Shown piece by piece: positions 53,359-62,756 of a stretch of DNA of 64,000 nucleotides; within the stretch, counting starts at the first letter, position 1, and each line of letters begins with the position of its first letter. The position numbers and the translations under genes are program-made. Location: positions 40,175 through 104,174 of the forward strand of contig UCKM01000009.1 in NCBI GenBank assembly GCA_900473175.1, given 5' to 3'. The notes beneath the pieces are model-generated. The model saw only the letters and a list, made by a program, of their open reading frames with translations. It was not told the origin of the DNA and ran no database searches. Origin of the DNA: Hyphomicrobiales bacterium (GTDB taxonomy: Bacteria > Pseudomonadota > Alphaproteobacteria > Rhizobiales > Rhizobiaceae).

Positions 53359-54153
53359 ATGGAGAATACGCATACGTCCCTTACGGGAAAGAGTGAATTC
53401 GAATCGTACAACCGCGACATCGTTGTAAACAATAGCCACCAGCTAAATGATAAATACAGCAACGATCGCCATTTCCAAAAATACCGCCCTGATGATTATC
53501 TGGCAATTGTAGACAAGCGCGCTCTGGAACGCGAATGTCTGGCCCAAGCTTTACTTAATCATCACATTGGCCTTAAGGTATTTACTTTTGGAAGCTTGGA
53601 AGAATGGCAGGCATCCAAGAAGGAAATTTCGAATCTGCGTGCTGTTCTGATCAATACCGGCAACCGCAACCTCGACGACGCCGACCTGACTGCAGAAATC
53701 AGCGAGTTCGTTACGACGTTCGAGAACGCGGCTGTAGTCGTGGTGGCCGAGAATGATGATCTCAACTACGTGCTCAAGGCTCTGGAGCTCGGCGTTCGCG
53801 GATATATCCCGACAACCGTGGGTATCGAGATCTGCATGCAGGCGATCGAACTTGCAATCGCCGGCGGAAAGTTCGTTCCAGCCAGCAGCGTTCTTGCCCT
53901 GCGCAAGATCCTCGGTGGCGGCCGCAGCGATGAGTATCGCCACATTGCCACCTCGTTCACGGCTCGCCAGTCGGCAGTCGCCGAAGGTTTGCGCCGCGGC
54001 AAGGCGAACAAGATCATCGCCTACGAACTGAACCTCTGCGAAAGCACGGTGAAGGTTCACATTCGCAACATCATGAAGAAGCTGGGTGCCACGAACAGGA
54101 CCGAGGTTGCGTACAAGATCAGCGACATGATCCCGCATGAATCCAGATTCTGA
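53359..54153 (+). CDS. LuxR-family regulator with degenerate receiver domain
   Basis: The 264-residue protein ends with a LuxR/GerE helix-turn-helix (about 195-255, ANKIIAYELNLCESTVKVHI, MKKLGATNRTEV). Residues ~50-175 fold like a response-regulator receiver, but the phosphate-accepting aspartate is replaced in LINTGNRN and only one acidic residue remains at the first strand end (IVDKR), so ordinary phosphorylation is unlikely. GGGGAAG precedes the ATG. It sits directly upstream of the export genes and probably controls polysaccharide production. Confidence 0.85.
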   Translation: MENTHTSLTGKSEFESYNRDIVVNNSHQLNDKYSNDRHFQKYRPDDYLAIVDKRALERECLAQALLNHHIGLKVFTFGSLEEWQASKKEISNLRAVLINTGNRNLDDADLTAEISEFVTTFENAAVVVVAENDDLNYVLKALELGVRGYIPTTVGIEICMQAIELAIAGGKFVPASSVLALRKILGGGRSDEYRHIATSFTARQSAVAEGLRRGKANKIIAYELNLCESTVKVHIRNIMKKLGATNRTEVAYKISDMIPHESRF

Positions 54154-54202
54154 CCTCACCGAGGCCAGCTAACCGAAATCTGAACATGCCGGGGGGTCAA
54201 TC

Positions 54203-56407
54203 ATGATCGTTTCTGACGTCTTGCCCGCACAGGGTGGAATGGTACTACCGCGACTGGTGTCGCTACTTTGGCGAAGAAAGCTTATCGTCCTGTCAGGAAC
54301 TGCGTTGTGCATGGGCCTGTCCGTCCTCGGCTATATGTCATCGCCAGCGCAATACAGATCCGAAGCAATCCTTGCGCTGGACGTGCGCAGGCTACAGGCT
54401 CTGCCGACTGAGTCCGTCGTGTCGCCGCTGCCGCAGGAAAGTCCTGTGCTACGAACGGAGCTCGACATCATCAGTTCAAGGTCAATGGCCGAGAAGGTGC
54501 TCGCGCGCCTTGATCGGGAGGGCTTCAATGCCGAAGGCAGATTGGTGCCTCCGGTGCAGAAATTGGGGCCGGCGACGGATCAAACCGCCGTCGTCTCCTC
54601 TGATCCTGACAAGGATGCTGCCGAAGAGGACTACAACCGCGGGCGGATTGACAAGCTTCTGTCGAATGTCAGCGTTATGAACGATGGCCGCTCCTACACG
54701 ATCTATATCAGCTACAGGGCGGACAATCCCGAATACTCGGCAGCTGCCGCCAATGCCTTTGGCGAAGCCTACCTCGACTACCAGATCGACCTGCAAACGT
54801 CGGCAACCCGGCGCGTGAGCGACTGGCTCGGCGGCAAACTGGTCAGCCTGCGCACAACACTGGAACAGTCTGAACGTGCTGCCGCGGACTTCCGCGAACA
54901 GTCCGGCCTGGTCAAGGCAAATGGCATGACGCTGCAGTCCCAGCAGATTGCCGCACTCAACGCAGAGCTTGCCAATCTCAGGGCCAAGCTCGCTGGCACC
55001 GAAGCGCGGCTATCGACCGCGATCGAGGCCTCGCAGAACAAATCAGGCGTAGCCCTGTCGGAAATTCTCAGTTCCCCGGCCATCCAGCAATTGCGAACGG
55101 AACAATCCCGTATCGAGCGGGCCATTCTGGAGATCAATCAGAGCGGTGCGACGCAAAGCGCACAGTTGCCACAGTTGAACTCGCAGCTTGAGTCGTTGAA
55201 GGGCCAGATCTCTCAAGAAGTTCAACAGATTATCGACAGCCTGAGAAACGAGATCAGCGTTACCCGTCGCCAGCAAACGGCGGTCGAGGCAAACCTCAGG
55301 CAGATCCAGGACAGCATGTCGACGGCCAACCAGGCGCTCGTTCACGCTGACCAGCTCGATCGGGAAGCGGCTGCCAACCGCGCGATCTATGAAAGCTACC
55401 TGACACGGTACAAGCAGACCATCGAGCAAGACGGCATTGCCTCGGCCGAAGCGCGCATGATCTCTCGCGCTGTCCCGGCAATGTCCAAGGCAAGTCCTCG
55501 CCTGTCGACGTGGCTTGCCATGGGCACGATTGGCGGAGTTGCGTTTGGTTTCTTTGGAGCATTCCTGCTCGAAATGCGTGACAGGTCCATCCGCTCCGCC
55601 GAAGCTCTTGAATCGATAACCAGATTGCCGATCATCGGCAGGATACCCCGTTTGTCGGTCCGCGAACGCAAGGAAGCCGCCCGCATGGTGAGTGACGGCC
55701 AGTCCAGCTTTGGCCGCTCGATCGCCGATCTCCAGGCACACCTCTTGCTGACGGCAACGCCGAAACTATCACGGGCTATCGCCATCACATCGGCGGGCGA
55801 TCAGGAAGGCAAGACTTTGGTCGTCGCCGCCCTTGCGCGGTCACTGTCTGCCACCGGAATTCGTACCGTGGTTGTTGATGCCAACTTCCGCAGCCCTATG
55901 GTGGCCCAGGAATTCGGCGATCAGTTCGGGCCGTACCTTGAGGAAGTCATTCGCGGCCGCCAGTCACTCGAATCTGCCATCCAGCATGATGTCGCATCGT
56001 CCATCGATTTCGTGGCAACGCAAACCTGCCAGGTTCCGGCGGAATTCCTGCTGGGCCACGAACAATTCTCGAAGATGATTGCCGAACTCAAACGCCAATA
56101 CGATATCGTTCTGATCGATACGCCTGCGGTCAACAACAGTGCCGATGCGATCCGCGTGGCGTCGCTGGCCGATACCACCGTTGTGGTTGTGCGTCGCGAT
56201 ACGGCCAATACAGACGACGTCACCGCCGCAGTTGCAAGATTGCGCGCCGACGGACGCAAGGTCAGCGGCATCGTCCTCAACAGCGACAAAAAGGCCGGCA
56301 TTTCGGCTTACGCCGACATGCCGCCGCCTCCAATCCCACTCGTCGCGCGGAGGGCCGCTAAGAAAATTGCCGGCCACGTAAAATCCGGCTCCATAGCAAA
56401 GGCATGA
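54203..56407 (+). CDS. Wzc/ExoP-type polysaccharide co-polymerase with BY-kinase-like domain
   Basis: The 734-residue inner-membrane protein has an N-terminal Wzz part with a first membrane helix (about 28-48) and a long periplasmic coiled coil (200-400). A second helix lies near 435-460 and a cytoplasmic ATPase domain follows, with Walker A SAGDQEGKT (530-538), Walker A' VVVDANFRSP and Walker B VLIDTP. It controls chain length and export. The C-terminus has only one tyrosine (GISAYADM) rather than the usual cluster. GGGGGG precedes the ATG. Confidence 0.9.
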   Translation: MIVSDVLPAQGGMVLPRLVSLLWRRKLIVLSGTALCMGLSVLGYMSSPAQYRSEAILALDVRRLQALPTESVVSPLPQESPVLRTELDIISSRSMAEKVLARLDREGFNAEGRLVPPVQKLGPATDQTAVVSSDPDKDAAEEDYNRGRIDKLLSNVSVMNDGRSYTIYISYRADNPEYSAAAANAFGEAYLDYQIDLQTSATRRVSDWLGGKLVSLRTTLEQSERAAADFREQSGLVKANGMTLQSQQIAALNAELANLRAKLAGTEARLSTAIEASQNKSGVALSEILSSPAIQQLRTEQSRIERAILEINQSGATQSAQLPQLNSQLESLKGQISQEVQQIIDSLRNEISVTRRQQTAVEANLRQIQDSMSTANQALVHADQLDREAAANRAIYESYLTRYKQTIEQDGIASAEARMISRAVPAMSKASPRLSTWLAMGTIGGVAFGFFGAFLLEMRDRSIRSAEALESITRLPIIGRIPRLSVRERKEAARMVSDGQSSFGRSIADLQAHLLLTATPKLSRAIAITSAGDQEGKTLVVAALARSLSATGIRTVVVDANFRSPMVAQEFGDQFGPYLEEVIRGRQSLESAIQHDVASSIDFVATQTCQVPAEFLLGHEQFSKMIAELKRQYDIVLIDTPAVNNSADAIRVASLADTTVVVVRRDTANTDDVTAAVARLRADGRKVSGIVLNSDKKAGISAYADMPPPPIPLVARRAAKKIAGHVKSGSIAKA

Positions 56408-56415
56408 GGTCGACA

Positions 56416-57678
56416 ATGTTGATCAAACAGAAAAACAAGCGCCCCGGAATGGGCTATCGAATCAACAGAATGGTGGCTGCCTGGACTTTCTCGTCACTGC
56501 TGCTGCTGTCATCCACCGCGTCGCCGGCATGGGCAGAAGAACCCTACAAGATTGCGTCCGGCGACGTCCTCCAAATCACAGTCTACGGCGATGCCGGCCT
56601 GTCTGGAACATTTCCGGTCAGCGTCGATGGAACAATCGGATATCCGATTCTCGGTAACATCCCGGTGGTCGACCACAGCATATCGGAAGTGACCAACTCG
56701 ATCAGCACGGCCCTCCTTCAACACATACCGGGCCTCTCGGTCTCGGTTGCAGTGAAAGAATACGCGCCTGTCTTCGTCATCGGCGACGTCCAGAAGCCGG
56801 GCAAATATGAATACCGTCCGGGCATGATCGCGCTCGAACTGTTTGCGTTGAGTGGCGGTTTGAAACAGGACGTCAACCAGCTCAACACGGCTGGCGTCCA
56901 ACTCGTTTCTGCACGTCAGGATTATTCGGATACATCGTTGCAACTGTTCGCGCAGGACGTGAAGCGTACACGTCTCGAGGCCGAACTGAACAACAAGCCG
57001 TTCGAATATGTCCTCAGCTCGGACGTGTCGACGGAAGACCAGCCAGCCCGCCAGGGCGTCATCGATTCGGAACGCAAGCTGTTCGAATTGCGCCTTTCGG
57101 CACTCGACAGTCAGGAAAAAGCGCTCAAGGCGCAGAAAGAGAACTATAGCGAGGAGATCCGCACGCTTGAGGAAAGCACTAAACTCCGCAACGACGAAAT
57201 CTCGCTTCTCGAACAGAATGTGAATGCATCGCAACAGCTGGTCGACAAGGGCCTCACGGCTCAGTCGACCTTGCGCGATACGCAGCGCCAACTCTCGGCC
57301 ATGCGCCGCGATTCGCTCGAATTCGGGTCATTCCTGGCACGGGCGAAACAGAACGAGAATGCGGTTGAACAGAACCTCCTTGCCCTGCACGATCAGCGAT
57401 CGAACGATGCAGCCAAGGAACTGCGGGACATCGACCTCGATATCATACGTCTGCGCAAGAAACTGTCCTTCATCGTCCAGACCATGGCGGAGATCGGCGC
57501 AACGGCGCAGCGCGCGAACACGCGGGAAGAAGCGGTGAAGCTGACCTTCTCGGTGGTGCGTGACGTCAATGGCGAATACCGGGAGACTGAGCTTTCCGAA
57601 CACGACCAGATCAAGGCCGGCGATATCCTCCGTGCCCAGTTGACCCTGCCGAAGGAAATGGCAAAGGGCATCAACTGA
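56416..57678 (+). CDS. Polysaccharide export protein (ExoF/Wza-like)
   Basis: The start at 56416 (420 residues) has GAGG seven bases upstream; an ATG at 56404 overlaps the previous stop and is also possible. A signal peptide ends near residue 40 (SPAWA-EE). The Poly_export domain (YKIASGDVLQITVYGDAGL) and SLBB-like segment (APVFVIGDVQKPGKYEYRPG) follow, then a long coiled coil (about 200-370). This is the ExoF layout of rhizobia, an outer-membrane/periplasmic export part partnering the preceding ExoP-like protein. Confidence 0.9.
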   Translation: MLIKQKNKRPGMGYRINRMVAAWTFSSLLLLSSTASPAWAEEPYKIASGDVLQITVYGDAGLSGTFPVSVDGTIGYPILGNIPVVDHSISEVTNSISTALLQHIPGLSVSVAVKEYAPVFVIGDVQKPGKYEYRPGMIALELFALSGGLKQDVNQLNTAGVQLVSARQDYSDTSLQLFAQDVKRTRLEAELNNKPFEYVLSSDVSTEDQPARQGVIDSERKLFELRLSALDSQEKALKAQKENYSEEIRTLEESTKLRNDEISLLEQNVNASQQLVDKGLTAQSTLRDTQRQLSAMRRDSLEFGSFLARAKQNENAVEQNLLALHDQRSNDAAKELRDIDLDIIRLRKKLSFIVQTMAEIGATAQRANTREEAVKLTFSVVRDVNGEYRETELSEHDQIKAGDILRAQLTLPKEMAKGIN

Positions 57679-57691
57679 TCGAACGAACAAG

Positions 57692-57723
57692 ATGGCCACC
57701 GGGCAACCTTAGCCAGTGGCCAT
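57692..57723 (+). terminator. Weak hairpin after the ExoF-like gene
   Basis: ATGGCCAC (57692-57699) and GTGGCCAT (57716-57723) form an eight-base stem with a 16-base loop just after the stop. Only a short T-rich tail follows, so it may support rather than replace the stronger terminator downstream. Confidence 0.35.
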
Positions 57724-57765
57724 TTCTGTATCAAAGATCGTATCAAAAGGAGAAATGACAAAGAA

Positions 57766-57799
57766 AACCCGCCGGCACTATGTGACGGCGGGTTTTTTT
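57766..57799. terminator. Bidirectional intrinsic terminator between convergent genes
   Basis: AACCCGCCG (57766-57774) pairs exactly with CGGCGGGTT (57786-57794) around an 11-base loop. The stem is followed by a T-run on the plus strand and preceded by an A-rich run that serves the minus strand. It separates the ExoF-like gene from the fcl gene, which ends 12 bases away. Confidence 0.9.
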
Positions 57800-57810
57800 C
57801 GGTCTGAAGA

Positions 57811-58803
57811 TCAGCTGGCGGCGGTAGCCGCCAGGGCATCACTACCCGCGACAAGGGTGGATTGCTGCCAGCGCATATAGAGATCGGTTATGCCGGCTTC
57901 GAGCGCGATGGTCGGACGCCAGCCCATTGCCTGAAGGCGTGAGGGATCGACGAGCTTGCGCGGCGTTCCATCGGGCTTCGACGTGTCGCATATGATCGAC
58001 CCCTGATAGCCGACGATCCTGGCGATGAGCACGGCCGCATCATGGATCGAGATTTCATTGCCCGAGCCGATATTGATGATCTCGGGCCCCGAATGTTTCT
58101 TCATGACGAACACACAGGCGTCGGCAAGATCGTCGACATGCAGAAACTCACGCTTCGGCGTTCCGGTACCCCAGATAACGGCAGTCGGACTGCCAGCGAT
58201 CTTCGCCTCGTGCATTTTCCGGATCAGTGCCGGGAGCACATGCGCATTCTGCAGGTCGAAATTGTCGTTCGGACCATACAGATTGGTCGGCATGGCCGTG
58301 ATGAAGCGGCGACCATACTGGCGTGCATAGGCTTCCGCGAGCTTGAGCCCAGCGATCTTGGCGACCGCATAGGCTTCGTTGGTCGGTTCAAGCGCTCCGG
58401 TCAACAGTGAGTCTTCCCGGATCGGCTGTTCCGCAAACTTCGGATAGACGCAGCTCGAACCCAGCCACAGCAATTTCTGCACACCGAGCTTGTGAGCGGT
58501 GTGCATGATGTTCATGGCGATCATGGCATTGTCGTAGAGAAAGTCGGCGGGATAGGTCGAGTTGGCGATGATGCCGCCCACCTTCGCCGCAGCGATGAAG
58601 ATGGCGTCCGGCCGGGCCTTCGCCATCCACTCTTCCGTTTCGGCCTGGCGCGTGAGATCAAGGTCGTCGTGCGAGACTTCTACGAGTTCGCAGCCTTCCA
58701 GCTGCAAGCGCCGCGTCAATGCTGAACCCACCATGCCCGAGTGACCTGCGACCCAGATGCGCTTTCCGGTCAGATCGAAATGATGACTGTCTATCTTAAC
58801 CAT
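57811..58803 (-). CDS. fcl: GDP-L-fucose synthase
   Basis: The 330-residue SDR makes GDP-L-fucose from the product of Gmd, by epimerisation and reduction. The motif GHSGMVG is at 20-26, SSCVYP at 116-121 and Y145-x3-K149 (YAVAK) forms the active site. It overlaps the gmd stop by eight bases, so the two are a translationally coupled minus-strand pair ending at the bidirectional terminator. Confidence 0.95.
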   Translation of the reverse strand: MVKIDSHHFDLTGKRIWVAGHSGMVGSALTRRLQLEGCELVEVSHDDLDLTRQAETEEWMAKARPDAIFIAAAKVGGIIANSTYPADFLYDNAMIAMNIMHTAHKLGVQKLLWLGSSCVYPKFAEQPIREDSLLTGALEPTNEAYAVAKIAGLKLAEAYARQYGRRFITAMPTNLYGPNDNFDLQNAHVLPALIRKMHEAKIAGSPTAVIWGTGTPKREFLHVDDLADACVFVMKKHSGPEIINIGSGNEISIHDAAVLIARIVGYQGSIICDTSKPDGTPRKLVDPSRLQAMGWRPTIALEAGITDLYMRWQQSTLVAGSDALAATAAS

Positions 58804-59866
58804 AGAAATCGTTCCGCCCTTCCTCGCGCATGATTGTTCTCATGTCGGATTCAACCATTTCGGAAACCAGCGCATCGAAGGATACAGTGTGCTGCCAACC
58901 GAGCCTTTCCCGCGCCTTAGCCGGATTGCCGAGCAAAAGTTCGACCTCGGTGGGTCTGAAATAGCGCGGGTCGATCTCGATCAGTTCCTTGCCGGATTTC
59001 CGGTCGAAGCCGATCTCGTCAGCGCCTTTGCCGGTCCACTCGATCTCCTTGCCGACGGCGCCAAACGCCTTCTCGACAAATTCGCGTACCGTATGTGTCT
59101 CGCCCGTCGCCAACACATAGTCATCCGGTTGGTCCTGCTGGAGGATCCGCCACATTCCATCGACATAGTCGCGGGCATGGCCCCAGTCACGCTTGGCTTC
59201 AAGATTGCCGAGGCGCAGCTTGTCCTGCAGACCCCGTTCAATGGCGGCAACAGCTCGGGTGATCTTGCGCGTTACGAACGTTTCGCCGCGCAGCGGGCTT
59301 TCGTGGTTGAAAAGAATACCGTTCGATGCATGGAAGCCATAGGCCTCACGATAGTTGACGGTCATCCAGTAGGCGTAGAGCTTGGCCGCCGCATAGGGAC
59401 TGCGCGGGTAGAACGGGGTCGTCTCGCTCTGCGGCGCCTCCTTGCTCTTGCCGAAAAGCTCGGATGTGGAGGCCTGATAAAAGCGGCAGGTCTTTTCAAT
59501 TTTCATGATGCGCATGGCTTCGAGCAGGCGCAGGGTGCCCAGCGCATCCGAGTTGGCGGTGTATTCGGGGGTTTCGAAGCTGACCTGCACATGGCTTTGC
59601 GCACCGAGATTGTAGATCTCGTCCGGCTGGATCTCCTGGACCACACGGCAAAGGTTGGTCGCGTCGGTCAGATCGCCGAAATGCAGGCGAAAGCGGATGT
59701 TTTCCTCATGCGGGTCCTGGTAGAGATGGTCGATACGCGCCGTGTTGAAAGATGACGAACGCCTTTTCAGGCCGTGGACGATATATCCCTTGTTGAGCAG
59801 GAACTCGCTCAAATAGGCGCCGTCCTGTCCTGTAACACCAATGATCAAAGCGGTTTTCGCGGTCAT
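58796..59866 (-). CDS. gmd: GDP-mannose 4,6-dehydratase
   Basis: The 356-residue enzyme makes GDP-4-keto-6-deoxymannose. It opens [20 protein letters not shown], then carries [11 protein letters not shown], the TSELFG active-site loop and the YAAAK pair, all standard for Gmd. It is the first gene of the gmd-fcl operon, divergent from the GT4 gene at 60244. Its substrate GDP-mannose needs a mannose-1-phosphate guanylyltransferase that is not in this window; the phosphohexomutase at 26259 could feed it. Confidence 0.96.
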   Translation of the reverse strand: MTAKTALIIGVTGQDGAYLSEFLLNKGYIVHGLKRRSSSFNTARIDHLYQDPHEENIRFRLHFGDLTDATNLCRVVQEIQPDEIYNLGAQSHVQVSFETPEYTANSDALGTLRLLEAMRIMKIEKTCRFYQASTSELFGKSKEAPQSETTPFYPRSPYAAAKLYAYWMTVNYREAYGFHASNGILFNHESPLRGETFVTRKITRAVAAIERGLQDKLRLGNLEAKRDWGHARDYVDGMWRILQQDQPDDYVLATGETHTVREFVEKAFGAVGKEIEWTGKGADEIGFDRKSGKELIEIDPRYFRPTEVELLLGNPAKARERLGWQHTVSFDALVSEMVESDMRTIMREEGRNDFYG

Positions 59867-60243
59867 TCGTCGTTCCCCGGTCGTGCTCTTGAGAGCGTGT
59901 TGTCATCTTGGCCTCCGGACCGGTTTCACCCTTGGAAACGGCTGCCGAAAACAATGAACAATATCCAACTCACTATAGATGGCGGGGACCGGGAAGCACT
60001 TCGGCAATAGGGATAGGCACGATATCTAACCCGATGGAACTTAAGACAAATCGGGCAGGTTCACGCCGCTAAAAGGGGTGAATATGGGTGAACGCTTCTC
60101 CGGAAGTGGTAGGCCCAGGCGACGCGGCACCAACGATTGTAGTGCCTTTGTTGAACTGTCCTTGCCAGATGCGAACTGCGACAATCGCCATCCAGTATTT
60201 GTATCGGGCTGGTGGGTACAGCCATGGCTTGGGAGCAAGCACA
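59867..60243. other. Divergent promoter region
   Basis: The 377 bases between the gmd and GT4 starts contain no supported gene. The GT4 frame is open back to 60088, but the ATG at 60244 has GGGAG upstream and the usual GT4 opening, so the extra codons are probably not translated. Confidence 0.5.
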
Positions 60244-61503
60244 ATGAAAATCGTCTTCGCAAACCGCTACTTTTATCCAGACCAGTCGGCAACCAGCCGT
60301 ATGGTCTCTGGACTGGCATTTGCGCTCAGGCGACGCGGCTTCGAGGTCACCGCTATCGCCAGCCGCACCTTTCACGATCAATCCGACGTCGAACTCACCG
60401 CCGAAGAGATGGTGGAGGGGCTAAGCGTCCAACGTCTCTGGGCGACGCGTTTTGGCCGCAGCAACATTCTCGGGCGTGCGATCGATTATCTGACCTTCCA
60501 CGTCTCCGCTTTCTTCTGGTGTCTGTGGAACCTGCGAGAGGACGATATCTGCGTCGTCTGCACCGACCCACCCCTGTTGTCCGTGACCACCGCACTGCCG
60601 ATACGCCTGCGCCGGGCCAGGATGGTCAACTGGGTGATGGACCTGTTTCCGGAAGTGGCGATGGAACTCGGCATGCTCTCGAACAAGAGCCTGGGTGGCA
60701 CGTTAAGCCGGGTTGCGCGGAACTGGTCGATGCGCAAATCGGTGTTGGTCGTCTGCCCCACCGCAACCATGGCGTCATATCTGATCGAACATGGGATGGA
60801 GCGAGATCGCGTTACCGTCATGCACCACTGGTCTGACGGTGAAGAAATCTACCCGGTATCACCTGTCGATAACAGGCTGCGAACCAGTTGGGGACTACAG
60901 GACAAATTTGTTGTCGGCTATTCCGGCAATTTCGGCCGAGCCCATGATTTCTCGACGCTGATCGAAGCTGCAGTCCTGCTCAGCGATCATGACGACATTC
61001 AGTTCCTGCTGATAGGCGGCGGACAGCAGCGGCCCCATGTCGAAGAAGTCGTGCGCAATCGCGAACTGAAGAATGTCATCTTCAAACCGCTCCAGCCTGC
61101 AGAAAACATCGCCGAAAGTCTGAGCACCGCCGACGCGCACATCGTCTCGCTCATACCTCGGCTGGAACATTGCATCGTTCCGAGCAAGTTCTACGGCGTC
61201 CTGGCTGCCGGACGTCCAACCCTCTTCATTGGCGACGGCAATGGCGAAGTCGCACGCGTCGTCGCTTCGGCCGATTGCGGTGCCGCGGTAAAGATCGGCG
61301 AAGGCGAGCGGCTTGCGGATATCATCGTCGAGATGAGGGACTCTCCCGATCGCCGCGCCCAGATGGGACTGAACGCACGGCGCGTCCTCGACACCGTGTT
61401 CTCACGCGAGAATGCCGTGGGGGCCTGGTCGGACGTCATGCACAAATTCAAGCAGCAATCTGCACTATCATCGCAATCCTCAGTTTACGGACCAGCAGAA
61501 TGA
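60244..61503 (+). CDS. Family 4 glycosyltransferase (WbuB/WcaI-like)
   Basis: The 419-residue GT-B enzyme opens MKIVFANRYFYPDQSATSRM and continues with VCTDPPLLSVTTALPIRLR, which is typical of WbuB/WcaI-type transferases. It ends with the donor-binding VPSKFYGVLAAGRPTLFIGD. GGGAG lies upstream of the chosen start. The stop overlaps the next gene by four bases; the three genes at 60244-63967 are one transcript. Confidence 0.9.
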   Translation: MKIVFANRYFYPDQSATSRMVSGLAFALRRRGFEVTAIASRTFHDQSDVELTAEEMVEGLSVQRLWATRFGRSNILGRAIDYLTFHVSAFFWCLWNLREDDICVVCTDPPLLSVTTALPIRLRRARMVNWVMDLFPEVAMELGMLSNKSLGGTLSRVARNWSMRKSVLVVCPTATMASYLIEHGMERDRVTVMHHWSDGEEIYPVSPVDNRLRTSWGLQDKFVVGYSGNFGRAHDFSTLIEAAVLLSDHDDIQFLLIGGGQQRPHVEEVVRNRELKNVIFKPLQPAENIAESLSTADAHIVSLIPRLEHCIVPSKFYGVLAAGRPTLFIGDGNGEVARVVASADCGAAVKIGEGERLADIIVEMRDSPDRRAQMGLNARRVLDTVFSRENAVGAWSDVMHKFKQQSALSSQSSVYGPAE

Positions 61504-62756
61504 ACGGTAATGTCGTTGTCAGTCAGCTCGGTGCACGCATGCACTATGCCGTGCCGCGCATCTTCGCTTCCGAAGGGCGGCTTGCTCATTTCTACACAGA
61601 CATATGTGCGACGGATGGTTGGCCGCGGCTTGTGAACAGGCTGCCGCGCCGCCTGCTACCCTCCTCGGTCAGGCGCCTGACAGGCCGCGTTCCGAAGGGC
61701 GTACCGGCGGAATTGACGTCCACATTCCCGAATTTCGGTATCCGCTCGGCAATCTACAGACTGCGGGAGCAAAATGTTGTCGAGCATATGGCCAATGCCG
61801 TGTGGGCCGGCTCGGAATTCTCGCGTCTTGTTGCCTCGAGCGGCTTTCACAACGCCGCCGGGCTCTATGCGTTCGCCGGCGAGGCGCTGGAACAAATACA
61901 GGCCGCCAAGCGGCAAGGCATGTGGACGGCCGTCGAACAGATGATTGCACCACGCGGGGACGTCGAAGACCTGGTCAGGGGCGAGCACGAGAGTTTTCCG
62001 GACTGGGCCGGCGCCTATACGGAAAACCCCAATGCCCTGGCCTTCGCAGAACGCGAAAAGGCCGAATGGGCGCTTGCCGACATCATCGTATGTCCGTCGG
62101 AGTTTGTGCGCAGCCATGTCATCAAACGCGGCGGAAGGGCGGAGCAGTGCGTGGTCGTCCCCTATGGAATCGATCCGCACTCTCCGCCGCAGGATATCAT
62201 CCGCATTGGCGAACCTCTGCGCGTATTAACCGTCGGTGAAGTCGGCCTGCGCAAGGGCTCGCCCTATGTCGCGGAAGCGGCGCGCCTGCTCGGAAAATCC
62301 GCAAGCTTCCGTATGGCAGGACCGAGCAGACTTTCGGCCGAGGTCCAGGCCCGCCTTTCCCAGTCCGTCGAACTGCGCGGGATCGTACCGCGCGCCGAAA
62401 TGGCAAAGGAATATGAATGGGCGGATGTGTTCCTCCTTCCTTCCATTTGCGAGGGATCGGCAACTGCGACCTATGAGGCACTCGCCGCCGGTCTTCCTGT
62501 CATCTGCACGGACAATGCCGGCAGCGTTGTGCGCGACGGGATCGAGGGCTTCATCGTGCCCGCTCGCGATAGCGAGGCAATCGCCAGGGCAGTCACCGAA
62601 CTCAATGACCATCCGGGAATAAGAGCTGCCATGTCCGAGAGCGCCGTAGCACGCGCTGCGGAATTCACGGTCCGGCGCTATGGCGAGCGGCTGCTCGATG
62701 CATTATCGGTCCTTCCTTCGGAACGACTCCCCATGAACCAGGCGGTGCATTCATGA
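61500..62756 (+). CDS. Family 4 glycosyltransferase
   Basis: The 418-residue protein starts at 61500, overlapping the preceding stop. Its N-terminal half is unusual for the family (VSQLGARMHYAVPRIFASEG). The C-terminal half is clear: VLTVGEVGLRKGSPYVAEA for donor binding and the E-x7-E-like LPSICEGSATATYEALAAG. It overlaps the next glycosyltransferase gene by four bases. It should add one sugar of the exported glycan. Confidence 0.86.
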   Translation: MNGNVVVSQLGARMHYAVPRIFASEGRLAHFYTDICATDGWPRLVNRLPRRLLPSSVRRLTGRVPKGVPAELTSTFPNFGIRSAIYRLREQNVVEHMANAVWAGSEFSRLVASSGFHNAAGLYAFAGEALEQIQAAKRQGMWTAVEQMIAPRGDVEDLVRGEHESFPDWAGAYTENPNALAFAEREKAEWALADIIVCPSEFVRSHVIKRGGRAEQCVVVPYGIDPHSPPQDIIRIGEPLRVLTVGEVGLRKGSPYVAEAARLLGKSASFRMAGPSRLSAEVQARLSQSVELRGIVPRAEMAKEYEWADVFLLPSICEGSATATYEALAAGLPVICTDNAGSVVRDGIEGFIVPARDSEAIARAVTELNDHPGIRAAMSESAVARAAEFTVRRYGERLLDALSVLPSERLPMNQAVHS

